Part shown: piece by piece, positions 1-7,643 of the stretch
Position numbering within the stretch: position 1 is the stretch's first letter
How the letters are laid out: each line of letters begins with the position of its first letter
NCBI RefSeq assembly: GCF_028994775.1
Contig: NZ_JAJQMN010000005.1
Location: forward strand, 186,001-250,000
Reading direction: 5' to 3'
Source of the DNA: Promicromonospora iranensis
GTDB lineage: Bacteria > Actinomycetota > Actinomycetes > Actinomycetales > Cellulomonadaceae
DNA length: 64,000 nt
The notes under the pieces: model-generated
Seen by the model: only the letters and a program-made list of their open reading frames with translations
Databases searched by the model: none
Told to the model about the DNA's origin: nothing
Translations under genes and position numbers: made by a program

Positions 1-16
1 CTGGGGCTCCTTAGAT

Positions 17-55
17 GGACAACTCGGTTGTCCAACCATAGACAACCAGGTTGTC
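17..55. promoter_or_regulatory. Paired palindromic operators for the MarR regulator
   Basis: Two inverted repeats, GGACAAC-TCG-GTTGTCC (17-33) and GACAAC-CAG-GTTGTC (41-55), share the half-site GACAAC and have centres 23 bp apart. They lie 42-80 bp upstream of the MarR start codon, where an autoregulatory operator overlapping the promoter is expected. The binding protein is inferred from position only. Confidence 0.7.
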
Positions 56-97
56 CATGTCCAGGCCCGTCGGGGCGGGCGGCTCTAGGCTGGGCAC

Positions 98-568
98 ATG
101 TCCAGATCCGGAGCCGACCTCGCACTCCTTCTGTTGGGCGGCTACCGCACGCTCGTCGAGGCCGCGCAGGTCGAGCTGGCCGAGCGCGGGTACGACGACT
201 TCCGTCCCGTCCACGACTTCGCGATGCGGGCGATCGCCGCCGGTGCCGACAGCGCCTCCGAGCTGGGCCGGCGCACGTCTGTCTCGAAACAGGCGGCCGC
301 GAAGACGATCGCTGTGCTGGTCGAGCGGGGGTACGTGGCGCGCGAACCTGATCCAGGTGACGCGCGGCGCAAGCGGTTGCAGGTGACGCCGCTCGGCTTC
401 GACGTGCTGCGGCAGGGGGAGACGATCTTCGACGAGCTGCGGGCGAGCTGGGCGCGGCGGATCGGCTCCGCGGAGCTCGCGGCGCTCGAGTCCCGGCTGA
501 GGGAGCTCGTGGGGGACGACGCCGTGCGGGCGGACGCGCCGGGCTGGGTGGCCCAGGCCGAGGGCTGA
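98..568 (+). CDS. MarR-family transcriptional regulator
   Basis: A 156-residue winged-helix protein. The recognition-helix region (about residues 50-72, around the SVSKQAAAKTI stretch) and the basic wing (DPGDARRKR, about residues 86-94) are the MarR hallmarks. The ATG at 98 is the start that gives a normal MarR length. The protein probably dimerises and represses its own promoter through the two GACAAC palindromes just upstream. The target genes are not obvious: the downstream neighbours are a truncated GNAT and a sugar importer on the opposite strand. The ligand is unknown, but MarR proteins commonly respond to phenolic compounds or oxidants. Confidence 0.85.
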   Translation: MSRSGADLALLLLGGYRTLVEAAQVELAERGYDDFRPVHDFAMRAIAAGADSASELGRRTSVSKQAAAKTIAVLVERGYVAREPDPGDARRKRLQVTPLGFDVLRQGETIFDELRASWARRIGSAELAALESRLRELVGDDAVRADAPGWVAQAEG

Positions 569-608
569 GCCGGTCGCGGCAGCCCTGTCTCCGCCGCTTC
601 CGCCGGTG

Positions 609-935
609 CTACAGGCTCAGCCGCATCCCGAGGCTGGGCGCGACGTCGGCGAAGCCGAGGCTCTCGTAGAGCCGGCGTCCGGGCGGGTCCGCGACGAGGG
701 TCACGTACGGGTCGGCGGGGGCCTTGGCACGGATCTCGTCGAGCAGGCGGTTCATCACCGTCCGGCCGAGCCCTTGCCGCTGGAACTCCGGCAGGGTGGC
801 GATATCGGCGATGTGGAAGTACCAGCCGCCGTCGCCGATGATCCGGCCCATCGCCACCGCCTGGTCGGCGTCGGGCCGGGCCGGGTGGGTGGTCGGCAGA
901 AGGTCAGGTGGTCGGCAGTTCGAGCTACCGACCAC
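609..935 (-). pseudogene. GNAT acetyltransferase, 5'-truncated remnant
   Basis: The C-terminal half of a GNAT N-acetyltransferase is clear: strands beta3-beta4 (AVAMGRI, WYFHIADIATLPE), the acetyl-CoA pyrophosphate loop QRQGLGR (about residues 53-59) and the C-terminal LYESLGF motif. The usual first 40-60 residues (beta1, alpha1, alpha2, beta2) are missing. In their place the frame runs backwards into the 29-bp-arm hairpin at 887-956, so the nominal GTG start at 935 lies inside a palindrome and the first 17 or so residues are translated hairpin. I infer that the gene lost its 5' end in a rearrangement at this hairpin. It follows the sugar permease on the same strand. Residual expression cannot be excluded, but a functional enzyme is unlikely. 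Confidence 0.65.
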
Positions 936-956
936 CTGACCTTCTGCCGACCACCC
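887..956. terminator. Long perfect hairpin (29-bp arms), 3' of the sugar ABC operon
   Basis: The arms at 887-915 and 928-956 are exact reverse complements around a 12-nt loop. There is no U tract on either side. It starts 13 bp after the permease stop codon, the position of an intrinsic or non-canonical terminator, and it forms the broken 5' edge of the GNAT remnant. It is one of five such hairpins in the window. Confidence 0.7.
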
Positions 957-968
957 GAAAACCCGGGA

Positions 969-1859
969 TCAGCCCTTGACCGAGCCCGACATCAGACCGC
1001 CCACGAAGTACCTGCCCAGCACGATGTAGACCAGCAGCGTCGGCAGCGACGCGAACAGCGCGCCCGCCATGGAGACGCCGTAGTTCTGCAGCAGCGCACC
1101 GTTGGCGAGGTTGTTCAGCGCCACGGTGACCGGGCCGTTCTGCGACGAGGAGAAGAAGACCGCGAACAGGAAGTCGTTCCACGCCGAGGTGAACTGCCAG
1201 ATGAGCACCACGACGAAGCTCGGGACCGAGATCGGCAGGACGATCGACCAGTAGGTGCGCAGCATGCCCGCGCCGTCGACGCGCCCGGCCTCGATGAGCT
1301 CGTGCGGCACGGTCATGTAGTAGTTGCGGAAGATCAGCGTGGTGATCGGGATGCCGTAGACCACGTGCAGCATGATCAGCGTCGGCACGCCGGTCGGGAT
1401 GCCGAGGTCCAGGATCAGCTGGTTCAGCGGGATCATCACCGCCTGGTAGGGGATGAACATCCCGAACAGGATCAGCGTGAAGACCAGGTCGGCGCCCCGG
1501 AAGCTCCACCGGGCCAGCACGAACCCGTTCAGGGAGCCCAGGAACGCCGCGATGATCGCGCTCGGCACCACCACGGCGACGCTGCGCAGGATCGCGGGGG
1601 ACAGTGCGGTCCAGGCCGTGACCCAGTTGTCGAGGGTCCAGATCTGGGGGAAGGCCCAGGCGCGGCTCGGGTCGGCGTCGCCGGTGCCCTTGAAGCTGGT
1701 CACCAGCAGCACGTACACCGGAATGAGGACGACGACCAGGAAGAAGATCAGGCCCGCGTACTTCAGGGTGCGGAACAGGGCGTACCGGTTCTTGCTCGGG
1801 GGCCGCGGCGGGTCCATCCGGACCCGGGGCGCCGCGAGCTGGTCGGTGGCGGCGGTCAT
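969..1859 (-). CDS. Carbohydrate ABC transporter permease, MalG/CUT1 type
   Basis: A 296-residue inner-membrane permease with six predicted transmembrane helices. The cytoplasmic EAA loop (ELIEAGRVDGAGMLRTYW, about residues 190-208), which docks to the ATPase, is well preserved. The start at 1859 overlaps the stop of the upstream permease by 4 bp (ATGA), so the two are translationally coupled. Together with the second permease and the lipoprotein it forms a CUT1 sugar importer. No ATPase is encoded alongside, as is usual in actinobacteria, where a shared MsiK-type ATPase serves many CUT1 systems. Confidence 0.93.
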   Translation of the reverse strand: MTAATDQLAAPRVRMDPPRPPSKNRYALFRTLKYAGLIFFLVVVLIPVYVLLVTSFKGTGDADPSRAWAFPQIWTLDNWVTAWTALSPAILRSVAVVVPSAIIAAFLGSLNGFVLARWSFRGADLVFTLILFGMFIPYQAVMIPLNQLILDLGIPTGVPTLIMLHVVYGIPITTLIFRNYYMTVPHELIEAGRVDGAGMLRTYWSIVLPISVPSFVVVLIWQFTSAWNDFLFAVFFSSSQNGPVTVALNNLANGALLQNYGVSMAGALFASLPTLLVYIVLGRYFVGGLMSGSVKG

Positions 1860-2758
1860 CGCTTCTCCTCGCGGTTCGTGCGGATCAGGTACGGCACGAT
1901 GACGAGCGCGACGATGATCAGCAGGATCGAGCCGACGGCGGCGGCGTTCGCGTAGTCGAAGCTCGACTTGAACACGAACATGTCGACGGCCGGGACCTTG
2001 GTCTGGTAGTTGGCCGGCTTCGAGATCGACATGATGAGGTCGAACGCCTTGAGCGACATGTGGCCGATGATGATCAGCGCGGACAGTGCGACCGGGGACA
2101 GCTGCGGGAACAGGACGTACCGGTACAGCTTCCACTCGCTGGCGCCGTCCATCCGGGCGGCCTCGCGCAGCTCGTTCGGGATACCGCGGAACCCGGCGAG
2201 GAACAGTGCCATCACGTAGCCGGACAGCTGCCAGATCGCGGGGATCGCGATGGCGATGATGCCGAACGTGACGTTGTTCCACCAGTTGTTCTGCAGGGCG
2301 TCGAGCCCGACCATCTGGAACAGGCGGTTCAGGCCGGAGGCCTGCTCGTCCTGGTTGGAGTTGAGCAGCCAGCGCCACACCACACCGGAGGCGACGAACG
2401 AGACCGCCATCGGGAACAGGTAGACCGAGCGGAACAGACCCTCACCCTTGACCGGCTTGTCGAGCATCCAGGCCCACAGGAAGCCCATGACCATGGTCCC
2501 GGCCAGGAACACGACCGTGTACAGGACGAGGTTCATCAGCGAGTGCTGGAAGTCCTCGCTGGCCAGGAGGTCGAGGTAGTTCGTGAACCACACGAAGACG
2601 GCGGGCTCCTGCCCGGTCGCCTGCGCGGCGGTGTGGTTGTCCGTCAGCGACGTCGTGAAGTTGGCCGCTATCAGCCCGTAGACGAAGACGCCGACGAGGA
2701 TCAGCGACGGGGCGAGCAGGAGGAGCGGTGGCCCGAGTCGCCGCAGTTTGTTGAGCAT
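1856..2758 (-). CDS. Carbohydrate ABC transporter permease, MalF/CUT1 type
   Basis: A 300-residue permease with an N-terminal membrane anchor followed by five further helices. The EAA loop (ELREAARMDGASEWKLYRYV, about residues 196-215) identifies the binding-protein-dependent transport family. It lies between the lipoprotein gene (117-bp gap) and the MalG-type partner, which it overlaps by 4 bp. It should form the heterodimeric channel with that partner. The sugar cannot be read from the permeases; the binding protein suggests a glucose/mannose-like monosaccharide. Confidence 0.93.
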   Translation of the reverse strand: MLNKLRRLGPPLLLLAPSLILVGVFVYGLIAANFTTSLTDNHTAAQATGQEPAVFVWFTNYLDLLASEDFQHSLMNLVLYTVVFLAGTMVMGFLWAWMLDKPVKGEGLFRSVYLFPMAVSFVASGVVWRWLLNSNQDEQASGLNRLFQMVGLDALQNNWWNNVTFGIIAIAIPAIWQLSGYVMALFLAGFRGIPNELREAARMDGASEWKLYRYVLFPQLSPVALSALIIIGHMSLKAFDLIMSISKPANYQTKVPAVDMFVFKSSFDYANAAAVGSILLIIVALVIVPYLIRTNREEKR

Positions 2759-2875
2759 GTAGGTACCCCAGATGGATGGGCGAGATGGTGGGCGCAGCCG
2801 CGCGCCGTCGGGTGGCCCCGACGGCGCGCGACGTACGGCGGTGTGCTTTCCGCTGGAGCGGTCAGCGCCCGGGCG

Positions 2876-4162
2876 TCAGCCCTGAGCGGCGGCCGCCAGC
2901 TCGGACTGGAACCCGGCCAGGTCGGACGCGCCGGTCGTGAACTTGCTCGTCGCGTCGGAGATCGCGTTGAGCGTCGCGACCGGGGTCGCCGCGCCGTGTG
3001 CCAGCGAGGACACGATCGTGTCGTTCGAGAACGACTCGATGGCGGTCTGCTGGTACTCCGAGAAGTCCGCGGGGTCGGCGTCGGTACGGGCCGGGATGGA
3101 GCCCTTCGCCTGGTTGAACGCGACCTGGCCCTCGAGCGAGCCGACGGTCTCGAGCCAGGCCTTGGCGCCGTCCGGGTGGGGGGCGCCGACCGGCAGGGTG
3201 AACGAGTCGGCCAGGAAGTCGAACGTCCCGTCGGTGCCGGGTACCGGGGCGGCCGTGAAGTCCGTACCGAGCGCCTTGTCCTGCTCCTCGAACGCGGCGA
3301 CCGCCCAGTCGCCCATGACGTTGAACGCGGCGCTGCCGTCGATCACCATCTGGGTGGCCTCGGGCCAGTCGAGCCCGTCGCGGTCGTCGTTGGTGAAGCC
3401 CATGAGGGTCTCGAAGCTCTCGAGCGCGGCGATGACCTCAGCACCCTCCCAGTCGGTGCTCCCGTCCCACAGCCCGTTGTACGCCTCGGCGCCCAGGCTG
3501 GCGAGCAGCACGGTCTCGAGCAGGTGCACCTGGGTCCAGGTGGTGCCCACCGACAGCGGCGTGACGCCGGCCGCGTCGAGCTTCTCGAGATCGGCGATCC
3601 ACGCGTCGAGGTCCGCGTACTCGGCCTCGGGGTCGATGTCGTTCTCCTCGAGCACCGTCGGGTTGGCCCAGACGACGTTCGCGCGGTGGATGTTCGACGG
3701 GATCGAGTAGATCGCGCCGTCGTCCGACGAGAGCCGGTCGACCAGGTCGGCCGGGAAGGCGTCCGTGAGCCCGAACTCGTCGTAGAGGTCGGAGACGTCC
3801 TCGATCTGCGCGGCGTCGATGTAGTCCTGCAGCTCCATGCCGGCGTGGGCCTGGAACGTGTCCGGCGGGTCCTGTGCCTGCAGGCGGGTCTGCAGCAGGT
3901 CCTTCGCCGCGGAGCCCGCACCACCGGCGACGGCGCCGTTGACGAACTCGATGTCGGGGTGCTGGGTCTCGAACTCGCCGACCAGGGCGTCGAGGCCTGC
4001 CTTCTCGGAGCCTGCCGCCCACCAGGTGAACACCTCGACCTGGTTGCCGCCGCCCTCGCCGCCGGTGTCGCCATCCGTGTTGCCGCCGCCGCACGCGGCC
4101 AGCGTGAGACCGAGAACAGCGGCTGTCGCCACCGTCGCGGTCATCCTCCGGTTCAAACGCAT
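2876..4162 (-). CDS. Sugar-binding lipoprotein of a CUT1 ABC importer
   Basis: A 428-residue solute-binding protein. It has a basic n-region, a hydrophobic core and a lipobox (LTLAAC) with the acylated Cys near residue 23, so it is anchored outside the membrane. I chose the ATG at 4162 because it begins the signal peptide and is preceded by a GAGGG ribosome-binding site; an upstream in-frame ATG at 4198 would add an unlikely leader. The mature start (EVFTWWAAGSEKAGL) and the GGAGSAAKDLLQTR region resemble glucose/mannose-binding proteins of the GtsA type, which is my basis for suggesting a hexose. It is the first gene of the importer operon, divergent from the ROK repressor, which probably controls it. 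Confidence 0.92.
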   Translation of the reverse strand: MRLNRRMTATVATAAVLGLTLAACGGGNTDGDTGGEGGGNQVEVFTWWAAGSEKAGLDALVGEFETQHPDIEFVNGAVAGGAGSAAKDLLQTRLQAQDPPDTFQAHAGMELQDYIDAAQIEDVSDLYDEFGLTDAFPADLVDRLSSDDGAIYSIPSNIHRANVVWANPTVLEENDIDPEAEYADLDAWIADLEKLDAAGVTPLSVGTTWTQVHLLETVLLASLGAEAYNGLWDGSTDWEGAEVIAALESFETLMGFTNDDRDGLDWPEATQMVIDGSAAFNVMGDWAVAAFEEQDKALGTDFTAAPVPGTDGTFDFLADSFTLPVGAPHPDGAKAWLETVGSLEGQVAFNQAKGSIPARTDADPADFSEYQQTAIESFSNDTIVSSLAHGAATPVATLNAISDATSKFTTGASDLAGFQSELAAAAQG

Positions 4163-4369
4163 CTGGGGTCCCTCAACCTTCCTCGGTCGCTGGAGCACCG
4201 ACCCGGGCCGTCGTCGTCGTGCGCGCCGGAGGTGAAGTCACTCCGCGCCCAGGACCACGTCGTTCCCGATGACCGGCCGGGCGCGCCTGTACGCCCGTGA
4301 ACCCGGGTCCTATCGAACGGCCGGGCGCCTTTGGTGTCAAGAATTGAACGCAAGCGTCGCCCGATCGTG

Positions 4370-4385
4370 ACCTGAACGTTCAGGT
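4370..4385. promoter_or_regulatory. Perfect 16-bp palindrome between the two sugar operons
   Basis: ACCTGAAC-GTTCAGGT is a perfect palindrome in the 273-bp divergent region between the sugar-binding lipoprotein (start 4162) and the ROK gene (start 4436). It sits 50 bp upstream of the ROK start. It is a strong candidate operator for the ROK repressor or for the LacI regulator at the end of the xyl-like operon. The rest of the region holds no ORF that I can support. Confidence 0.6.
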
Positions 4386-4435
4386 CGTGTATTCAAACCC
4401 GTCATTCCGCCTGGAAGGCGGTTACCCTAAGCGCT

Positions 4436-5620
4436 GTGCGCGCGGATCGGGTGACCCCGGGCTCGCAGACCTCACTGCGTGAGGCGAACCGAGCCCGGAT
4501 CGTGAGCGCCGTCCAGCAGCGTGGCTCCCTCACGCAGATCGAGCTGGCCGGCGTCACAGGGCTGTCCCCAGCCACTATCTCGAACATCGTCAAGGAGCTC
4601 ACCACCGCCGGCGTGCTCCACACCGCGCAGTCCACGCGGAACGGCCGCCGCGCGCTCCAGGTCACCCTCGCCCGCAACCTCGGGCTGGTGGCCGGCATCC
4701 GGTTCGGCATGCGCTCGCTCAGCGTCGCGCTCTCCGACGCGTCCATGCGGGTCCTGGCCGAGCAGCGCATGCCGCTCGCCCCCGACCACCGCGCCGACGC
4801 CGGTCTGCAGCGCGTCGCGATGCTGGTGAGGGAGATGATGGAGTCCGTGGACGCCGCCCCGTCAGAGCTGCTCGCCGTCGGCGTCGGGGTGCCCGCTCCC
4901 GTCGACATCCGCACCGGCCAGGTCGTGACCGTCGGCATGATGCGCGGCTGGGACGGCGTGCACGTCGACGAGATCCTGGGCGCCGAACTCGACGTCCCCG
5001 TGACCGCCGACAACGACTCGACGCTCGCCGCGATCGCGGAGGCCCGGTTCGGCGCGGGTGCGGGCTACGACTCCGTCGCCTACGTCCGGGTGTCCCACGG
5101 CGTGGGTGGCGGCCTCGTCCTCGGCGGGCGGGCCGTGCACGGCCGGTCCGGGGTGGCCGGCGAGATCGGGCACGTGTCCGTCGACGAGCACGGGCCCATC
5201 TGCCGCTGCGGCAACCGCGGCTGCCTCGAGATGCTGATCGGTGCCACCAGCCTCCTGTCGATGCTCCCGCGCGAGGCGGGCCACCTCACGCTGGCGGACC
5301 TCGTGGCCCGGGCGCTCGACGGCGACGCCGGCAGCCGCCGCGTCGTGTTCGACGCCGGACGCCACCTCGGCATCGCTCTGGCCAACCTGTGCAACCTCGT
5401 GGACCCCGACGTCGTGGTCATCGGCGGCACGCTCGCCGAGGCCGGCGAGGTGCTGCTCGAACCGCTGCGCACCTCGCTCGGCCAGCGCGTCGTCGCGACC
5501 TCCCGTGGCCCGGTCGAGGTGGTCCCCTCGGCGCTCGGCGCCGACGCCGGCGTCCGGGGCGCCCTGGCGGCCGCCCTGGACCAGGCCCGGATGTTCGGCT
5601 CGCTGGGAGTGGGCTCATGA
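4436..5620 (+). CDS. ROK-family transcriptional repressor (XylR/NagC type)
   Basis: A 394-residue protein with an N-terminal winged helix (about residues 20-75, GLSPATISNIVKEL recognition region) followed by a ROK sugar-kinase-like domain. The ROK signature with its zinc ligands is present: GHVSVDEHGPICRCGNRGCLE, about residues 243-263, containing the CxCGNxGC cluster. The start is a GTG. The stop overlaps the start of the XylF-like gene by 4 bp, so the repressor is co-translated with the pentose importer. It is also divergent from the CUT1 importer. By family it should bind DNA without sugar and be released by a monosaccharide. The palindrome at 4370-4385 is its likely site. Confidence 0.9.
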   Translation: MRADRVTPGSQTSLREANRARIVSAVQQRGSLTQIELAGVTGLSPATISNIVKELTTAGVLHTAQSTRNGRRALQVTLARNLGLVAGIRFGMRSLSVALSDASMRVLAEQRMPLAPDHRADAGLQRVAMLVREMMESVDAAPSELLAVGVGVPAPVDIRTGQVVTVGMMRGWDGVHVDEILGAELDVPVTADNDSTLAAIAEARFGAGAGYDSVAYVRVSHGVGGGLVLGGRAVHGRSGVAGEIGHVSVDEHGPICRCGNRGCLEMLIGATSLLSMLPREAGHLTLADLVARALDGDAGSRRVVFDAGRHLGIALANLCNLVDPDVVVIGGTLAEAGEVLLEPLRTSLGQRVVATSRGPVEVVPSALGADAGVRGALAAALDQARMFGSLGVGS

Positions 5621-6876
5621 CCCGCCCGCTCCGCACCCCGTTGAGTGCTGGCTATTTGTGGTCTCGAACCGTTTCGAGGGCACAAATAGCCAGCACTCAA
5701 CGGCGGGTGGGGTGGGCGGTGGCGGTCGCGGTCCTGCTCGGGGTGAGCGGGTGCACCGGTATGGGGGCGGCGGACGGGACGGGCGCCGAGGGCGCCGCGC
5801 CCGAGGGCACCATCGGCCTGCTCCTGCCCGAGGCGCAGACCGCTCGCTACGAGGCGTCCGACCGCCCGACCTTCGTCTCCGTCGTGGACCGTCGCTGCCC
5901 GGGCTGCACGGTCCTGTACGCCAACGCGGGGCAGGACGCCGCCGCGCAGCTGCAGCAGGCCGAGTCGATGCTCGCGCAGGGCGCCGACGTGCTCGTCCTC
6001 GACGCCGTGGACACCGTCGCGGCGGCCGGCATCGTGGTCCAGGCCAAGCGGCTGGGTGCACAGGTCATCGCCTACGATCGGTTCGTGGACGGCGCGGACT
6101 ACTACGTGTCGTACGACTACGAGTTCATCGGCTTCCTGCTCGGCTCGGCGCTCGTCGGTGCGGTCAACGAGAGGGTCGCGGCCCGCGCCGACGGCGGACC
6201 CGATGCCGGGGCCGACGGCGGTTCCGGCGGCGGCTCCGAGGACGGAGCCGACGACGGACCTGATGACGAGGCCGACAGCGAACGGCCAGGAGTACTGCTG
6301 GTGCACGGCTCGGCGACCGAGCCCAACGCGCTCGCGATCGCGGCCGGCACCCGCCGCGCCCTCGAGGGAGAGGACATCGACGTGCTCGCCGAGCACTACA
6401 CGCCCGACTGGAGCCCGGACAAGGCGACGGAGTGGACCGAGGCCATGCTCACCCGGTACCCGGGCCAGGTCGACGGCATCCTCGCCGCCAACGACGGCAT
6501 AGCGGGCGGCGCGATCGCCGCGGCGAAGGCCGCGGGCCTCGACCCCGTGCCCGTGACCACCGGACAGGACGGCGAGCTCGCCGCCGTGCAGCGCATCCTC
6601 GCGGGCGACCAGTACATGACCGTCTACAAGGCGACCGACCAGCAGGCCCAGACCGCCGCCGAGCTCGCCGTGCGCGTGCTGCGCGGCGAGGACCCCCGTG
6701 CGGCGGTGGTCATCAAGGGCGTGCCCACGATGCTGCTGGCGCCCCGCGCGGTGGCCGCCGCCGACGTCGAGCACGTGATCGTCGACGGACGGGTGTACTC
6801 CACCGAGCAGATCTGCGTGCCCGCGTACGAGGCCGCGTGCGAACGCGCGGGCCTCATCGGGCAGGAGGCGTCATGA
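5617..6876 (+). CDS. xylF: XylF-like sugar-binding lipoprotein with a hairpin inserted in its leader
   Basis: A 419-residue type I periplasmic-binding-fold protein. The stretch around AYDRFVDGADYYVSYDYEF (about residues 152-170) is typical of D-xylose-binding XylF. The lipobox is LLGVSGC. The start at 5617 overlaps the ROK stop (ATGA). Two oddities are visible. First, codons 9-28 are encoded by the perfect 62-bp hairpin at 5640-5701, which lengthens the n-region of the signal peptide to about 30 residues; a downstream GTG start would lack basic residues. Second, residues about 189-221 form an Asp/Gly-rich insert between the two lobes (GGPDAGADGGSGGG and so on) that has no counterpart in XylF as I know it. 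It is the first component of the xylFGH-like importer. Confidence 0.85.
   Translation: MTRPLRTPLSAGYLWSRTVSRAQIASTQRRVGWAVAVAVLLGVSGCTGMGAADGTGAEGAAPEGTIGLLLPEAQTARYEASDRPTFVSVVDRRCPGCTVLYANAGQDAAAQLQQAESMLAQGADVLVLDAVDTVAAAGIVVQAKRLGAQVIAYDRFVDGADYYVSYDYEFIGFLLGSALVGAVNERVAARADGGPDAGADGGSGGGSEDGADDGPDDEADSERPGVLLVHGSATEPNALAIAAGTRRALEGEDIDVLAEHYTPDWSPDKATEWTEAMLTRYPGQVDGILAANDGIAGGAIAAAKAAGLDPVPVTTGQDGELAAVQRILAGDQYMTVYKATDQQAQTAAELAVRVLRGEDPRAAVVIKGVPTMLLAPRAVAAADVEHVIVDGRVYSTEQICVPAYEAACERAGLIGQEAS
5640..5701. repeat. Perfect hairpin (21-bp arms) inside the xylF leader
   Basis: The arms at 5640-5660 and 5681-5701 are exact reverse complements. The 20-nt loop itself contains a second palindrome (CTCGAA...TTCGAG, 5663-5678). 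The element begins 20 bp after the ROK stop and lies within the translated part of the XylF signal sequence. On the mRNA it would fold directly after the coupled start codon. Confidence 0.85.
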
Positions 6877-7643
6877 GCGACCCGATCCTCTCCCTGCGCG
6901 GGGTGTCCAAGCGGTTCGGCGGCGTCCGCGCCCTGGTCGACGTCGACGCCGACGTCCACGAGCACGAGGTCCTCGCCGTCATCGGCGACAACGGTGCGGG
7001 CAAGTCCACGCTCGCGGGTGTGCTGGCCGGCGCCCACCGGCCCGACGCGGGCGAGGTGCTGCTCGACGGGCGGCCCGTGGTGCTGGGCTCGCCCGCCGCG
7101 GCCCGGTCCCTCGGCATCGCCGCAGTCTTCCAGGAGCTGGCGCTCGTGGACGACCTGGACGTCGTCGAGAACCTGTTCCTCGGCCACGAGACCCGCCGCG
7201 GGCCCCTGCTCGACGAGGTCGCCATGGAACGCGAGGCATGGCGCCTGCTCGACCAGCTCGCCGCCAGCGTGCCCACCGTGCGCGAACCGGTCCGCACCCT
7301 GTCCGGCGGCCAGCGCCAGGTCGTCGCGGTGGCCAGGGCACTGCTCGGCTCGCCGCGCGTCGTCGTCCTCGACGAGCCGACGGCGTCCCTCGGCGTGCGC
7401 CAGACGGCCGAGGTGCTCAACCTGATCGTCCGCCTGCGTGAGCGCGGCCACGCCGTCGTCCTGGTCAGCCACCAGGCCGGCGACCTGCAGGCGGTGGCCG
7501 ACCGCATCCTGGTGCTGCGGCTCGGCCGCGTGCACGACGTGTTCGACGGCGACGCGTCCTACGAGGACCTGCTCGCCGCCATGACCGGCGCGGTGCGGCC
7601 CGGCGCCAAGCACCCGAGCACGAACCGGGCGGTGCGCCGATGA
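6873..7643 (+). CDS. xylG: Sugar ABC transporter ATPase, single-domain XylG-like
   Basis: A 256-residue cytoplasmic ATPase with Walker A (GDNGAGKST, about residues 37-45), the Q-loop region, the signature LSGGQRQ (about residues 141-147), Walker B (VVVLDEPTAS) and the switch His (LVSHQ). E. coli XylG and RbsA have two ABC domains (about 500 residues); this is the single-domain form common in actinobacterial pentose systems. The start overlaps the xylF stop by 4 bp, and its own stop overlaps the permease start by 4 bp. It energises import by XylF and XylH. Confidence 0.92.
   Translation: MSDPILSLRGVSKRFGGVRALVDVDADVHEHEVLAVIGDNGAGKSTLAGVLAGAHRPDAGEVLLDGRPVVLGSPAAARSLGIAAVFQELALVDDLDVVENLFLGHETRRGPLLDEVAMEREAWRLLDQLAASVPTVREPVRTLSGGQRQVVAVARALLGSPRVVVLDEPTASLGVRQTAEVLNLIVRLRERGHAVVLVSHQAGDLQAVADRILVLRLGRVHDVFDGDASYEDLLAAMTGAVRPGAKHPSTNRAVRR

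Noticed and set aside
2060-4300. Long plus-strand frame of over 700 codons opposite the ABC importer
   Set aside because: It is antisense to three clear ABC transporter genes and shows the Arg/Gly/Asp-rich composition of shadow frames in high-GC DNA.
4370-4385. Idea that the 4370 palindrome and the GCTGAAC array at 37392 are sites of one regulator
   Set aside because: They share only the TGAAC/GTTCA core, the spacers differ (0, 1 and 3 bp) and the flanking arms differ, so common binding is too speculative.
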